A DNA stretch of 64,000 nt from Bog-473 sp963738135 (GCA_963738135.1 CAVTVK010000005.1:310001-374000), one strand, 5' to 3'; numbered from the stretch's first letter, positions 40,642-49,439 are shown. Made by a program: numbers and translations. Notes: generated by a model from the letters alone, not told the origin.

Positions 40642-42222
40642 ATGAATCTGTCAGAGAAGCTCGCCGCGGCCGACGGCACCGCTTCGGCGCCCGCGCAGGC
40701 TCAGCCGCCTGTAGAAGAGGGCCTTCCACGTCGTGATGGAGAGCCAGGTCCGCCTGGTGGCGTGGAGCGGCGGGTCGCGAGCAACGGCCAGCCTCCCGGC
40801 GCCAAGGGGAACCCGATGCGGCGGACGGCGGACAGGACCGCCCTGGACAGCGCATGGAAACAGTCCAAGCAGAAGGTCCAGACCAAGGTCCTGGCCGAGA
40901 TCGCCCCGAAGGCGGCCGACCTCTCGCCGGACGAGCTGCGTGAAAAGGTCCGTTCGACAGTGAACGAGATCCTCGAGCGCGAGGACATCGGGATCTCGCC
41001 CATCGAGCGTCAGCGCTTCGTGGAAGAGATTCTCGAGGATTCCCTCGGCTACGGACCACTCGAAGCGCTCCTGGCCGACAACACTATCTCCGAAGTCATG
41101 TGCAACAAGTACGACGAGATCTGGATCGAGCGCAAGGGCAAGCTGACCCGCAGCGAGATCGTCTTCAATTCGCCGCATCAATATCGCCGGATCATCGACC
41201 GAATGGTCCATGGTGTCGGCCGGCGCGTCGACGAGTCTTCGCCCATGGTGGATGCACGCCTCGCCGATGGTTCTCGAATCAACGCCATCGTGCCACCGCT
41301 CGCGCTGCACGGACCGGTTCTCACCATCCGAAAATTCCCGGAGCGAGCCTTCCTCATGGAGGATCTCATCAAGCTCGGCTCGCTCTCCATGGACGCCGCT
41401 GTCTTCCTGGAGGCTCTGGTGCGGGGCAAGATCAGCCTGATCGTTGTCGGCGGTACCGGCACAGGGAAGACCACGATGCTGAACGTGCTCTCCAACTACA
41501 TTCCTGACGGTGAGCGGCTGATCACCATTGAGGAGTCTGCCGAACTACAGATTCAGGGCGAGCACGTGGTGACACTCGAGACCCGCCCGTCCAATGCTGA
41601 AGGGACGGGAGAGGTTCGCATCCGCGACCTCGTCCGCAACTCTCTACGTATGCGGCCCGACCGGATCATCGTGGGTGAGTGTCGAGGCGCCGAGACGCTG
41701 GACATGCTCCAGGCCATGAACACCGGTCACGCCGGGTCCATGACGACGGTGCACGCCAACACCCCCCGCGAACTCCTCGGCCGCCTCGAGACGATGGTCA
41801 TGATGGGAGGCGTCGAGCTGCCGCAACGCGCCATCCGCGAGCAGATCGTGATGGCGATCGGCTGCCTCGTCCAACTGCAGCGGACACCTGCCGGGCCACG
41901 TGTCGTTCATTCCATCACCGAGATCCAGGGTATGGAGGGTGACACCGTCCTCCTGCAGGACATCTTCCACCGGGTCGACATGCACGAAGGATTCGGACGC
42001 TTGGTCTCGACGGGCCTACGGCCAAAGATCCTCGACGAACTGGCACAAAACGGCGTCGAGGTGCCGGCGCAGCTCTTCCGGAACGACGGTGACGGGTCTT
42101 CTGGCTCGGGCAGTCGGTCATCCGGTCGTCATCACCGCCCGGCTCGGCCCGGCCGGGTGGTCGAGCCACCTTCCGAGGAGCTGTACGAAATGCTGGCGCG
42201 CCGGCGCGACGGAGGGAAGTGA
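40642..42222 (+). CDS. tadA: TadA/CpaF secretion ATPase
   Basis: The 526-aa cytoplasmic hexameric ATPase powers Flp pilus assembly. After about 90 poorly conserved, disordered residues it has the CpaF N-terminal domain (DLSPDELREKVRSTVNEILE, LGYGPLEALLADNTISEVMCNKYDEIWIERKGK), Walker A (VVGGTGTGKTTMLNVLS), Asp box (ITIEESAELQI), Walker B (RPDRIIVGECRGAE) and His box (NTGHAGSMTTVHAN). It begins 5 bases after cpaE and overlaps tadB. Confidence 0.93.
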   Translation: MNLSEKLAAADGTASAPAQAQPPVEEGLPRRDGEPGPPGGVERRVASNGQPPGAKGNPMRRTADRTALDSAWKQSKQKVQTKVLAEIAPKAADLSPDELREKVRSTVNEILEREDIGISPIERQRFVEEILEDSLGYGPLEALLADNTISEVMCNKYDEIWIERKGKLTRSEIVFNSPHQYRRIIDRMVHGVGRRVDESSPMVDARLADGSRINAIVPPLALHGPVLTIRKFPERAFLMEDLIKLGSLSMDAAVFLEALVRGKISLIVVGGTGTGKTTMLNVLSNYIPDGERLITIEESAELQIQGEHVVTLETRPSNAEGTGEVRIRDLVRNSLRMRPDRIIVGECRGAETLDMLQAMNTGHAGSMTTVHANTPRELLGRLETMVMMGGVELPQRAIREQIVMAIGCLVQLQRTPAGPRVVHSITEIQGMEGDTVLLQDIFHRVDMHEGFGRLVSTGLRPKILDELAQNGVEVPAQLFRNDGDGSSGSGSRSSGRHHRPARPGRVVEPPSEELYEMLARRRDGGK

Positions 42223-43220
42223 GCACAATGTCGCTGGCAACCGCAGCGGGAACGAACAGTGCGGCGCTCGTCGCGGCGATTCTCGTCGGCGGTGGTCTTG
42301 CTCTGGTCGTCGTGGCGTTGATCGGCCGTGTCCGGACGAAGCAGCGCACGCTGGCCCAGATCCTCGACGACACCATGGGGAAGGCTGAGGTCCCTGTCGA
42401 GGTGATCTCCGAGTCCCCCGAGCACGGCGAACTCTCGGCGCTCACGGTCCGCATCTCGGGTATCTTCGGCCGGGTCGACACCCACGGTGCGCTGGAGCGA
42501 CGACTGGAGCGGGCGGCGATCCCCCTGCGGGCAGGGGAGTACCTCGTCATCAGTTCCGCCGTCGCCTTCGCCTTGGCCGTCGTGATCGGCGTGATCACTC
42601 GCTCACCGATCGGCTCCTTCATCGCGATAGCGCTGGTGGCCGGCGTCGCCTGGTACCTTCCGTCGCGGCGCTCGGCGAAGCGGATCAAGCAGATACAGGA
42701 GCAACTGCCTGACGCCCTGGCTCTGATGTCCGCGTCTGTCGAGGGTGGGCAGACGTTCCAGCGCTCCATCGACATGTACCGGCGCGATGCCAAGGCGCCC
42801 CTTTCGCAGGAGCTCGACCGGGTCATGGCCGAGGTCGCCGTCGGGTCCGACCTCGTGGTGGCGCTCGAGAACATGGCCGACCGCTCCGGTGTCGAGGACC
42901 TCACGTGGGCGGTGGAAGCGGTGCGGATTCAACAGTCCACCGGTGGCCGCTTGGCCCCGATCCTCCACACGCTCGCCGACTTCATGCGGACCCGTCAAGA
43001 GGTACGACGCGAGGTGCAGACACTCTCGGCCGAAGGGCGCATGTCGGGATACGTGCTGTTCGCCATTCCTCTCTTCCTGGTGGTCGCGCTCGAAATGAAG
43101 GACCCTCACTATCTCGACCCCATGCTGCACGGTGTCGGCCTGGTGGTTCTCATCGGAACGGCGGGACTGATGGCACTGGGCTTCTGGATCGTGCGCCGCA
43201 TGGTCAACATCAAGATCTGA
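42219..43220 (+). CDS. tadB: TadB inner-membrane platform protein
   Basis: The start is GTG 42219 (overlapping the tadA stop) or ATG 42228. The 333-aa protein has TM helices at the N-terminus, at ISSAVAFALAVVIGVITR / SFIAIALVAGVAWYLP, and two at the C-terminus (YVLFAIPLFLVVALEM, LVVLIGTAGLMALGFWIV). Between them is a T2SSF domain (QLPDALALMSASVEGGQTFQRSIDMY, ADRSGVEDLTWAVEAVRIQQSTGGRLAPIL). TadB and TadC form the platform on which the ATPase acts. Confidence 0.9.
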   Translation: MSTMSLATAAGTNSAALVAAILVGGGLALVVVALIGRVRTKQRTLAQILDDTMGKAEVPVEVISESPEHGELSALTVRISGIFGRVDTHGALERRLERAAIPLRAGEYLVISSAVAFALAVVIGVITRSPIGSFIAIALVAGVAWYLPSRRSAKRIKQIQEQLPDALALMSASVEGGQTFQRSIDMYRRDAKAPLSQELDRVMAEVAVGSDLVVALENMADRSGVEDLTWAVEAVRIQQSTGGRLAPILHTLADFMRTRQEVRREVQTLSAEGRMSGYVLFAIPLFLVVALEMKDPHYLDPMLHGVGLVVLIGTAGLMALGFWIVRRMVNIKI

Positions 43221-43234
43221 GCCAGGGGGCATCC

Positions 43235-44182
43235 GTGAACGCGACATACATCGTGCCGTTGGTAGGCATCACGCTCATGATTTTCGGCCTGTGCGGCGTT
43301 GCGGTTGCGGCCTGGCGTACCCACAAGCTGTCAAGCCGGCTCGAGTTCATCCGCTCGCTGGGCACCGACGCCGAGCTCTTCGCCGAGCCGACACCGGTGA
43401 TCGAGCGGGTGCAGACACCGTTGGTGACCCGCATTTTCGGACCGGGCGCCCGGGGATTCAAGAACGTCCTCTCCCGGCTCTACCCGTCGAGCGAAGTCGA
43501 CCGGGTGCACGCCGATCTCCTCAAGGCTGGTCTCACCGGAACGGTGCGGGCCGAAGAGTTCGTGGCCGTGCAAGTGGGGTCCGCCATGCTCGGCTTCGGT
43601 CTCGGGCTCGTGGCACTGGTGAGTGGCGCCGTCAGCCTCAAGGTCGGTCTTGCCAGTCTGTTCATCCTTCCCATGATCGGGGGTCTCGCACCCAGCTGGT
43701 GGTTGCGTCGCCGCATCAAGGTCCGTCGTTTGACCGTCCAGAACGACCTGCCGGACCTGCTCGACCTCATGTGCATTTCCGTGGCGGCGGGACTGGGTCT
43801 GGAGCAGGCGATGCAGGTCTCATGCGCGCGTTTCGAGTCGCCCGTGTGTCATGAACTGCGCCTGACGCTGCGAGAGATGGAGCTCGGGCTCTCGCGGCAC
43901 GATGCTCTCGAGAACATGAAGTTGCGCACCGACATCGACGACCTCGTCACCTTTGCCGTGGTGCTCTCGCAAGCCGACGCGCTGGGCCTGCCGATTGGCC
44001 GTGTCCTGCAAGCCCAGGCGGACGAGATGAGGGACAAGCGCCGCCAACGGGCGCGGGAGAGAGCGGCGAAGGTGCCCGTCAAGATCCTGTTCCCTCTGGC
44101 GCTCTGTTTCTTGCCGGCCATCATGATCATCGTGCTCGGCCCGATCGTCGGTCCGATCAAGCACGCCTTCCACACGGGTTGA
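43235..44182 (+). CDS. tadC: TadC inner-membrane platform protein
   Basis: GTG 43235 (AGGGGG ribosome site) starts the 315-aa protein directly with a TM helix (YIVPLVGITLMIFGLCGVAVAAW). Its T2SSF region reads NDLPDLLDLMCISVAAGLGLEQAMQVSC and LVTFAVVLSQADALGLPIGRVLQAQADEMRDKRRQRARERAAKVPVK, ending in a TM pair (FPLALCFLPAIMIIVLGPIV). A longer frame from 42905 overlaps tadB and is not real. It is the last gene before a hairpin. Confidence 0.9.
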   Translation: MNATYIVPLVGITLMIFGLCGVAVAAWRTHKLSSRLEFIRSLGTDAELFAEPTPVIERVQTPLVTRIFGPGARGFKNVLSRLYPSSEVDRVHADLLKAGLTGTVRAEEFVAVQVGSAMLGFGLGLVALVSGAVSLKVGLASLFILPMIGGLAPSWWLRRRIKVRRLTVQNDLPDLLDLMCISVAAGLGLEQAMQVSCARFESPVCHELRLTLREMELGLSRHDALENMKLRTDIDDLVTFAVVLSQADALGLPIGRVLQAQADEMRDKRRQRARERAAKVPVKILFPLALCFLPAIMIIVLGPIVGPIKHAFHTG

Positions 44183-44198
44183 GCTGACGCCTCGGCTT

Positions 44199-44227
44199 CC
44201 CGCGGAGAATTGTTCGTTCTCCACGGG
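44199..44227 (+). terminator. Hairpin after tadC
   Basis: CCCG-C-GGAGAA (44199-44209), loop TTGTTCG, TTCTCC-A-CGGG (44217-44227): 10 paired bases with one C/A mismatch, 16 bases after the tadC stop. It probably ends or attenuates the cpaB-tadC transcript before the LuxR and pilin genes. Confidence 0.55.
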
Positions 44228-44362
44228 TCGCACCCCTGCCGCAACATGGCTGCGACTGTCGTTTGAGGCGAAAAGCATACAATGACCTGGGAGTTTCCGC
44301 CGCACCGCGGTGGGGGTGGAGCCGCACCGGATGCAGAAACCGGGCGGAAATGAGGGGGAGGA

Positions 44363-44825
44363 ATGGCAAACACAGCGTCGATCCTGTGGCCGACCGCGCA
44401 ACCGTCGCCGTCGCTTGAGGTTGGGAACGGGCCCGAATGGACGTTCTATACGCAGGTGTCGGTTTCCGGGCCATCGGTCCGCACGACCGTGCACCGAGAC
44501 GAGAGCCTGCGAGACGCCGGGGCCACACTCACGAGAGATGATCTTCGAGTCGTTGTCGATGACGGGTTCGTCGATCCCGGTGTTCCCGCCCCTCGGCGCG
44601 AGGGAGGCCGGCAGTGGGGCCCATGGTCACTCACGCAGCGGGAGCTCGAGGTGTTGCAGCTGCTGGCCGAAGGCGCCACGAACGGAGAGATCTCGCAGCG
44701 GCTCTACATCAGCCCGAAGACGACCAAGAATCACCTGGCCGCCATCTTCCAGAAGTTGGACGTCACGAATCGCACGCACGCGCTCGGTGCGCGCCGTGGT
44801 CATGGGCCTCGTTACCATCGAATAG
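44363..44825 (+). pseudogene. LuxR-type regulator in the tad locus, with a 3' frameshift
   Basis: ATG 44363 follows a very strong GAGGGGGAGGA ribosome site. The frame gives an unassigned N-terminal region and a LuxR helix-turn-helix (LTQRELEVLQLLAEGATNGEISQRLYISPKTTKNHLAAIFQKLDVTNRTHA). The family's closing helix continues in the next frame as LVRAVVMGLVTIE with a stop at 44825; removing one G at 44786-44787 joins them into 153 residues. Read literally, the protein runs to 44899 with 40 unrelated residues. The defect spares the recognition helix, so function might survive. It may regulate the adjacent pilin gene. Confidence 0.75.
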
Positions 44826-44976
44826 CAACCGGCCGTTGGGACAAAGGCCCAGGCAAATGGTCCAATAAGCCTATGGAATCTGTGTCTGAGTCGAGTTGAA
44901 ATAGAGGTGGGAACTCCAATACGGGTCCGGTCAAACCGTCCGGACAGGTTGGGGCGAGAAGAGGGGAATCATCAAA

Positions 44977-45216
44977 ATGACTGAGTTGTTTCTGAATGCG
45001 TTCTTGGCGGTGCGGGGCTTTCACAGCAACCTGCTCGAGCGTGCACGCAATGAGCGTGGAGCCTCCATGGTGGAGTACGCGCTTCTGGTCGGCCTGATCG
45101 CCGTCGTTGCCGTTGTGGCTATTGCGGCATTGGGTGGTGGCATCAAGGGACTGTTCAACAGTGCCAACACCTGCGTGGGCAGCGCCGCCAGCTCCGGGTC
45201 CAACTGTGCTCCGTAG
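44977..45216 (+). CDS. flp: Flp-type major pilin
   Basis: The 79-aa protein has a long leader ending ARNERG, then ASMVEYALLVGLIAVVAVVAIAALGGGIKGLFNSANTCVGSA. Cleavage after the Gly by the A24 peptidase leaves Glu5-Tyr6, the Flp pilin signature, in a hydrophobic helix. Two Cys near the C-terminus may form a disulfide. The ribosome site is AGAGGGGAA. It is separated from tadC by the LuxR gene, so it can be expressed at a higher level than the assembly genes. Confidence 0.92.
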   Translation: MTELFLNAFLAVRGFHSNLLERARNERGASMVEYALLVGLIAVVAVVAIAALGGGIKGLFNSANTCVGSAASSGSNCAP

Positions 45217-45283
45217 GAGCTGACGCACCAGGGGTGAGGCTTTCCCTAAGGGAATATTCCCCCTTCCCCATGGGATGATGGTT

Positions 45284-45313
45284 GGGCTGGGTCGGCCTCG
45301 GCTGACCCAGCCC
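45284..45313 (+). terminator. 10-bp hairpin after the pilin gene
   Basis: GGGCTGGGTC (45284-45293) and GACCCAGCCC (45304-45313) are perfect complements around a 10-base loop, 68 bases after the pilin stop. There is no T run. Confidence 0.6.
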
Positions 45314-45362
45314 TCCGTCGTAAGGGGGGGCACTATTCCGAAAGCACAACATCAGGGTTGAG

Positions 45363-45398
45363 GTCGGAGGGCCGGATCGGGAGATTCGGCCCTCCGAC
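45363..45398 (+). terminator. 12-bp hairpin between pilin and glutamine synthetase
   Basis: GTCGGAGGGCCG (45363-45374) and CGGCCCTCCGAC (45387-45398) are perfect complements around a 12-base loop. It is a second strong structure in the same gap and would insulate glnA from pilin transcription. The gap 45217-45707 otherwise contains the glnA promoter region only. Confidence 0.5.
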
Positions 45399-45564
45399 GC
45401 GTTCGGATCGAGGGCTGGCCCCGTCGGCGCTCCGGCTGCCGCACGCACTCGGTGGACCGTTTGTCCGATCGGTCCTCAGCGGAGGCCATGGGCTGCGCCG
45501 TCCCGCTGCCGTCTCGGTACGATGCAACCGAGCACACACGCCCTCAGCAGGATTTCATCGTCGG

Positions 45565-45593
45565 TTTACATAACCGATACGGCGGTGAAATAG
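45565..45593 (+). promoter_or_regulatory. Candidate glutamine synthetase promoter
   Basis: TTTACA (45565-45570), 17 bases, AAATAG (45588-45593) is a plausible -35/-10 pair. TTTAC-ATAACC-GATAC over the -35 contains AC-N9-AC, the minimal pattern described for actinobacterial GlnR sites. The match is short and could arise by chance. Confidence 0.35.
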
Positions 45594-45707
45594 GGTCCGA
45601 CGAGACTGGCCACCGCAACCTGATGTGGGGTGTCGTGTCCGCAAGGTGCCGGGACGCCCCACCAGGCCATCTTGACCACGGAGAAGAAGGGGAACACAGG
45701 AGAACTC

Positions 45708-46718
45708 ATGAGCTACCAGGCCGAGTACATCTGGATCGACGGGACGGAGCCCACCCCGCTCCTCCGCAGCAAGACCAGGATCGTCGAGGGCGGCAAGGAG
45801 CCCGGGATCTGGGGCTTTGACGGCTCGAGCACGAATCAGGCCGAAGGGAACGACTCGGACTGCGTCCTCCAACCGGTCTTCGTCTGCCCCGACCCCCTGC
45901 GGGCGGACGGCGACAAGCTCGTGATGTGCGAGGTCCTGCATCCAGACATGACGCCGCACAGCACGAACACGCGGCGGCGGTCCGCCGAGCTGGCCGAGAA
46001 GTACGCGGACCAGGAGCCCTGGTTCGGGATCGAGCAGGAGTACACCTTCTTCCAGTACGGGCGGCCGTTGGGCTGGCCGGAAGCCGGGTTCCCCGCCCCC
46101 CAGGGTCCGTACTACTGCGGAGTCGGTGGCGACAAGATGCCGGGCCGCGAGATCGTCGAGCGCCACACTGCTGCCTGCATGAAGGCCGGCCTCGGGATCG
46201 AGGGCACGAACGCCGAGGTCATGATGGGCCAGTGGGAATTCCAGATCGGGGTGCTCCCGCCGCCCCTCATCGGTGACCAGCTCTGGACGGCGCGCTGGCT
46301 GCTCTTCCGCATCGCCGAGGATTTCGACGTGTTCGCCACGCTGGAGCCCAAGCCAGTGCTCGGGGACTGGAACGGTGCCGGGGCGCACACGAACTTCTCC
46401 ACCAAGGCCATGCGGGAGGATGGGGGTTGGGACGCCATCATCGCCGGCTGCGAAGCTCTCGGGAAGCGGGTCGAAGAGCACGTTTCGAACTACGGCATCG
46501 GCATCGAGAGTCGCCTGACCGGAGCGCACGAGACGGCGCACTTCACCCAGTTCAGCTATGGGACCTCCGACCGTGGAGCGTCCATCCGCATACCGTGGGC
46601 CGTGGCCAAGAACAAGAAGGGGTGGCTGGAGGACCGCCGGCCCAACGCCAACATGGATCCCTACGTGGTGAGCGCCCTCATGGTCGAGACGGTCTGCGGG
46701 GCTGCTGCCGGCGACTGA
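45708..46718 (+). CDS. glnII: Glutamine synthetase type II (GlnII-like)
   Basis: ATG 45708 has an AGGAGA ribosome site. The 336-aa enzyme is of the short, eukaryote-like type II: YIWIDGTEPTPLLRSKTRIV, WGFDGSSTNQAEGNDSDCVLQPV, WFGIEQEYTFF, YYCGVGGDKMPGREIVE, GTNAEVMMGQWEFQIG, GDWNGAGAHTNFSTKAMR, RLTGAHETAH and RIPWAVAKNKKGWLEDRRPNANMDPYVV. Metal-binding Glu residues and the nucleotide-binding Arg region are present. It makes glutamine from glutamate, ammonia and ATP. Type II enzymes are not controlled by the adenylylation used for type I. It stands alone, with hairpins on both sides. Confidence 0.93.
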   Translation: MSYQAEYIWIDGTEPTPLLRSKTRIVEGGKEPGIWGFDGSSTNQAEGNDSDCVLQPVFVCPDPLRADGDKLVMCEVLHPDMTPHSTNTRRRSAELAEKYADQEPWFGIEQEYTFFQYGRPLGWPEAGFPAPQGPYYCGVGGDKMPGREIVERHTAACMKAGLGIEGTNAEVMMGQWEFQIGVLPPPLIGDQLWTARWLLFRIAEDFDVFATLEPKPVLGDWNGAGAHTNFSTKAMREDGGWDAIIAGCEALGKRVEEHVSNYGIGIESRLTGAHETAHFTQFSYGTSDRGASIRIPWAVAKNKKGWLEDRRPNANMDPYVVSALMVETVCGAAAGD

Positions 46719-46731
46719 ACCGTCTGAGATC

Positions 46732-46783
46732 GAGAACGCCGCTGGTTCCGGGAGCGCACCACCCGGGGCCGGCGGCGTTTCTC
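46732..46783. terminator. Bidirectional hairpin between glnII and mceG
   Basis: GAGAACGCCGC (46732-46742) pairs with GCGGCGTTTCTC (46772-46783) with one bulged base, and the inner part is also GC-rich and self-complementary. TTTCTC gives a partly T-rich end for glnII, and GAGAA on the other strand faces the convergent ATPase gene. Confidence 0.6.
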
Positions 46784-46843
46784 GTTGGCCGTCAGCCCGG
46801 GGAAACCGGCTGATCGCTCGGCGCGTGCGCGACGAGAGCCGGC

Positions 46844-47752
46844 TCACCGGGGCGCGGCAAGCGGGCCGTAGGCGAGCGCGGCGGTATCGCCCTCTCCGTA
46901 GTGGCTGAAGTCCCCTCCGGCGTCGGCCATCTCGTCCATGCCGATGGGACCCTCAGGGCGTCCGGCCAGAAACTGCTGGATGATCGGGTTGTCGGTGGCG
47001 AGCATGTCCGGCTTGCTGGCGAACTTCACCAGATTGGACCGGAACAGTACGCCCATGTAATCGGCGGTCCGCATGACCGACTGGATGTTGTGGGTGATGA
47101 TGAAGAAGGTCGCACCCGTTTCCCTCTGGGCGGTGACGACGAGCTCATCGAGATAGGCGACGCGGACAGGATCGAGGCCTGAGTCCGGTTCGTCGAAGAG
47201 CACGATCTCCGGTTCGGTCACCATGGCCCGGGCCAATCCGGCCCGCTTCTTCATGCCACCGGAGACCTCCCCGGGCAGCTTCTTCAGGTGGTCCATGAGC
47301 CCGACCAACTCGGCGTTGCGGTGGACCAGTTCGCGGATAGCTGCCTCGTTCTTGCGGGTGTGCTCTCGAAGCGGGAAGGCGATGTTGTCGTAGAGGTTCA
47401 TCGAACCGAACAGTGCGCCGTCTTGGAACAGGACGCCGAACTTCTTGCGCACGGCGTAGAGCCGTCTTTCCCGCAGGCCCACGATCTGTTCGCCATCGAC
47501 CCAGATCTCACCGCGTTCGGGCCGGAGCAGCCCGAGGATGTTCTTGAGGAGCACGGACTTCCCAGTGCCAGAGGGCCCGAGAATCGCCGTGATCCTGCCC
47601 TTCGGCACGTCAAAAGTGATGTCCTCGAGCACCGTATGGGAACCGAACGACTTGGTGATCCCCCGCAGAGAGATGATCGGCTCACCTGGTGCGATCCAGG
47701 CCTGCCCTGTGGTCTCCTGCCGGCTCCTCATATGGGGAGAACTCATACCCAT
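46844..47752 (-). CDS. mceG: MCE-system ATPase (MceG/Mkl, MlaF-like)
   Basis: The likely start is ATG 47752 or 47746 (MSSPHMRSRQETTG); a longer frame adds unlikely Arg-rich sequence. The ATPase of about 300 aa has Walker A (LGPSGTGKSVLLKNIL), Q-loop (FGVLFQDGALFGSMNLYDNIAFPL), signature (GEVSGGMKKRAGLARAM), Walker B (EIVLFDEPDSGLDPVR) and H-loop (FIITHNIQSV). The C-terminal IIQQFLAGRPEGPIGMDEMAD tail is the hallmark of actinobacterial MceG/Mkl. It powers lipid transport by the YrbE-Mce complex encoded on the other strand from 49720. It follows the sigma-factor gene by 37 bases on the same strand, so the two may be cotranscribed. Confidence 0.9.
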   Translation of the reverse strand: MGMSSPHMRSRQETTGQAWIAPGEPIISLRGITKSFGSHTVLEDITFDVPKGRITAILGPSGTGKSVLLKNILGLLRPERGEIWVDGEQIVGLRERRLYAVRKKFGVLFQDGALFGSMNLYDNIAFPLREHTRKNEAAIRELVHRNAELVGLMDHLKKLPGEVSGGMKKRAGLARAMVTEPEIVLFDEPDSGLDPVRVAYLDELVVTAQRETGATFFIITHNIQSVMRTADYMGVLFRSNLVKFASKPDMLATDNPIIQQFLAGRPEGPIGMDEMADAGGDFSHYGEGDTAALAYGPLAAPR

Positions 47753-47789
47753 GGCCCGGCTTGCGCCTTTCTTGAGGAGAGGCGGGCCG

Positions 47790-49295
47790 TCAGCCTCCGA
47801 GCAGACCGCCCACCGTCTCGGTCGTGCCCCCGAGGAGGCCCTGGAGCGGGTTCGTCGTGGTGGTCGTCGGGGTCGGGGTTCCGCCCGCCGGCGTGTTGGC
47901 GGTGCCATCGCCAGCCCCCGAGTCACCGGCGATGCCACTCGTGACGCCGCTCACGGTCTGCCCCAGTCCGCCGGTGACCCCGCTCACCGTCTGTCCGACC
48001 CCGCCCGTCACGCCGCTCACGGTCTGTCCGACCCCGCCCGTCACGCCGCTCACGGTCTGTCCGACCCCGCCCGTCACGCCGCTCACGGTCTGTCCGACCC
48101 CGCCCGTCACGCCGCTCACGGTCTGACCGACCCCGCCGGTGACGCCGTTCAGCGTGTCGTCCAGGCCCCCGGCGGCCTGGTTGAGTCCGCCGGCGAGGCC
48201 CTCCGTGCCCGACGCCGGAGAACCGCCACCAAGGGCGCCCGAGAGCAGAGACGTCGTTCCGCCCGACCCCTTGGTCGTGCCCTGGCCCGTGGTCTGTGAG
48301 CCACCGCCCCCGGACGTTCCAACAGAAGGAGCAATTCCTCCACTGCCATTTGATCCATTTCCGATCCCGACGGGCGCCTGGGCATCCGTCGGGCCGTCGC
48401 TGCCGGTCTCGCCAGGGTGGGACGAGCCCAAGACGAGGGGCGGAGCGGCCAGAGCCGAGCCGGGCACGGGCGTCGCGCCGCTCGGTCCGCTCGAGAGTGC
48501 ATGCGGCGCAATGAATGCCACTGCGACGGCTGCGCCGGTCAAGGCGACGCCAGCGAAGGCGCTGCGCATCGCGCCCGAACCACCACCGCTGCCACCGCTG
48601 TGGGTGATGGTCGCGCCGCGGTGCGCGACGCGGAAGACGGTGCGACGGATGAGTGCGCCGGTGGCGATGAGGAAACCTGCCAGCGCTTCCTTCGACTCTG
48701 ACACCACGGCAAATTCGCGCTTGAGGGCTTGGCGAGCCCGCCACAGCAGCGTTTCGATGGTCCCGATCTCCACGCCCTCGTGGTCGGCGATCTGTTGATA
48801 CGTCCAACCAGACCCCTCGCGCATGGCGAGCACGTGACGGTGGCGCGTCGACAGGCGACCGAGGGCACGGTTCACGAGCTCACCGTCGACCGCGGCCAGA
48901 ACCAGCTCCTCGGAGGTGTCTTCAACGACCACACCGACCGGGTGTTGTGCGGTGAGCTCCATCTCGTCGGTCGGTGTGCTGCGGGAGCGCCGGCGCAGCA
49001 TGTCGGTGCAGATGTTGCCTGCGATCACGGTGAGCCAAGGGTAGAAGCGCCGCTCGCCCGCAAAACGCGGAAGAGCCTTCCAGGCTCGGGCGAATGCTTC
49101 CTGCGCCGCGTCCTCGGCCTCGTGCCGGTCGTTCAGCCGGCGAAGGCAGAAGCGGAGAAGGCGCTCGTAGTAGCGCGCGTAGAGGTTCCCAAAGGCAGCC
49201 GGGTCGCCGGCTTGGCAGCGCTCGACGAGTGCGCGGTCCCGATCGAGATCGACGTCGTCACAAAGGCTTGTCAGCTCTTCTTCGCGTAGCGCCAA
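47790..49295 (-). CDS. Membrane-anchored ECF sigma factor with repeat-rich C-terminus
   Basis: TTG 49295 (MALREEELTSLCDD) follows a GGAGGGACGGGA ribosome site; longer frames run into the promoter. The 501-aa protein has sigma region 2 (AFGNLYARYYERLLRFCLRRLNDRHEAEDAAQEAFARAWKAL) and region 4 (RLSTRHRHVLAMREGSGWTYQQIADHEGVEIGTIETLLWRARQALKREF). A TM helix (FAGVALTGAAVAVAFIAPHAL) near residue 255 follows, and then about 230 residues rich in Gly, Ser and Thr, including six copies of an 11-residue repeat. The tail should lie outside the membrane. No anti-sigma gene is adjacent, so the tail may itself be the sensor or restraint. It is divergent from the MCE operon and upstream of mceG. Confidence 0.87.
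   Translation of the reverse strand: MALREEELTSLCDDVDLDRDRALVERCQAGDPAAFGNLYARYYERLLRFCLRRLNDRHEAEDAAQEAFARAWKALPRFAGERRFYPWLTVIAGNICTDMLRRRSRSTPTDEMELTAQHPVGVVVEDTSEELVLAAVDGELVNRALGRLSTRHRHVLAMREGSGWTYQQIADHEGVEIGTIETLLWRARQALKREFAVVSESKEALAGFLIATGALIRRTVFRVAHRGATITHSGGSGGGSGAMRSAFAGVALTGAAVAVAFIAPHALSSGPSGATPVPGSALAAPPLVLGSSHPGETGSDGPTDAQAPVGIGNGSNGSGGIAPSVGTSGGGGSQTTGQGTTKGSGGTTSLLSGALGGGSPASGTEGLAGGLNQAAGGLDDTLNGVTGGVGQTVSGVTGGVGQTVSGVTGGVGQTVSGVTGGVGQTVSGVTGGVGQTVSGVTGGLGQTVSGVTSGIAGDSGAGDGTANTPAGGTPTPTTTTTNPLQGLLGGTTETVGGLLGG
47949..48146 (-). repeat. Six 33-bp tandem repeats in the sigma-factor tail
   Basis: Six contiguous 33-base units encode GVTGGVGQTVS five times and GVTGGLGQTVS once. 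The middle units are nearly identical at the DNA level and the outer ones differ slightly. Copy number may vary between strains. The unit is not a CRISPR: there are no unique spacers. Confidence 0.95.
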
Positions 49296-49322
49296 TGATC
49301 CCGTCCCTCCCCCCGTTTCCTT

Positions 49323-49401
49323 TTCCCAATTGGGAAGAAGGTCACACCCTTTTCCCTGAGGACGTACCTCACAGTATGTCGGCGTTTCGCTGCGATTCGA
49401 A
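49323..49401 (-). promoter_or_regulatory. Sigma-factor promoter and palindrome
   Basis: On the minus strand TTCGAA (49401-49396), 17 bases, CATACT (49378-49373) is a plausible promoter, giving a leader of about 70 bases. Within that leader TTCCCAATTGGGAA (49323-49336) is a perfect 14-bp palindrome, 27 bases before the TTG start, and could be an operator or autoregulatory site. Confidence 0.5.
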
Positions 49402-49439
49402 GGGCTGCAACCCGCAATTGTGTGAACAGGGGTTGGAGA

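Noticed and set aside
47949..48146. Regular 33-bp repeats as a possible CRISPR array
   Set aside because: The units are contiguous without spacers and encode an 11-residue protein repeat in frame.
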